DNA of 64,000 nucleotides, taken from Siphonodentalium dalli (lineage: Eukaryota > Mollusca > Scaphopoda > Gadilida > Siphonodentaliidae). Below, piece by piece: positions 63,909 to 64,000 of the stretch. Each line of letters opens with the position of its first letter. The first letter of the stretch is position 1. The notes under the pieces were generated by a model that saw only the letters and a program-made list of their open reading frames with translations, did not search any database and was not told the DNA's origin. Location: contig CP136069.1 of NCBI GenBank assembly GCA_032622095.1, forward strand, positions 67,169,319 to 67,233,318. Direction: 5' to 3'. The translations under genes were made by a program, and so were the position numbers.

Positions 63909-64000
63909 GTCACCTGTACTACTCAATTCGATTAGTTTATTCTCTTAAAAACTCATATTATACAGTTTCATGAGTATTGACTCTTAGTTCATGAGATAGA

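Overview
The window reads as nuclear DNA of an invertebrate animal. It is AT-rich, its genes are split into small exons with GT/AG introns, and mobile-element debris dominates. The gene families, CR1/Jockey-type LINE remnants and very many short inverted-repeat elements fit a marine lophotrochozoan such as a mollusc or brachiopod. That placement is inference from style only. No bacterial operon, tRNA, rRNA or CRISPR array was seen.

Left half (about 1.9-30.3 kb, minus strand): twelve exons of a TTC38 (tetratricopeptide repeat protein 38) orthologue. They join in one reading frame of 408 codons, and the last exon lies off the left edge. Its introns carry a hAT-type element (6619-8307) with an 8-bp target duplication and a broken BED-finger transposase, a frameshifted zinc-finger gene remnant (5201-6211), piggyBac-like TTAA elements and many hairpin MITEs. 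A minisatellite (17.85-18.9 kb) is built from the end of TTC38 exon 5 together with its splice donor.

Middle (about 30-48 kb): no host gene was recognised. It holds a nested inverted-repeat complex (30.9-35.1 kb) around a second hAT-like element, two inverted copies of one LINE fragment (20.4-21.7 and 39.2-40.6 kb), a 5'-truncated reverse transcriptase (45.8-47.6 kb), and two TTAA-flanked insertions for which the uninterrupted sequence exists elsewhere in the window.

Right half (about 48-63.9 kb, plus strand): a complete seven-exon gene for a 290-residue secreted protein with one canonical and two degenerate thrombospondin type 1 repeats. All its introns are phase 1 and a TATA box lies 67-74 bases before the start codon. 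Its stop codon is supplied by the first three bases of a 149-bp inverted-repeat element that inserted in the last exon and is flanked by a perfect 9-bp duplication.

The two genes are unrelated in role and are separated by repeat-rich DNA. The main interest is how mobile DNA and tandem amplification have changed their structure.
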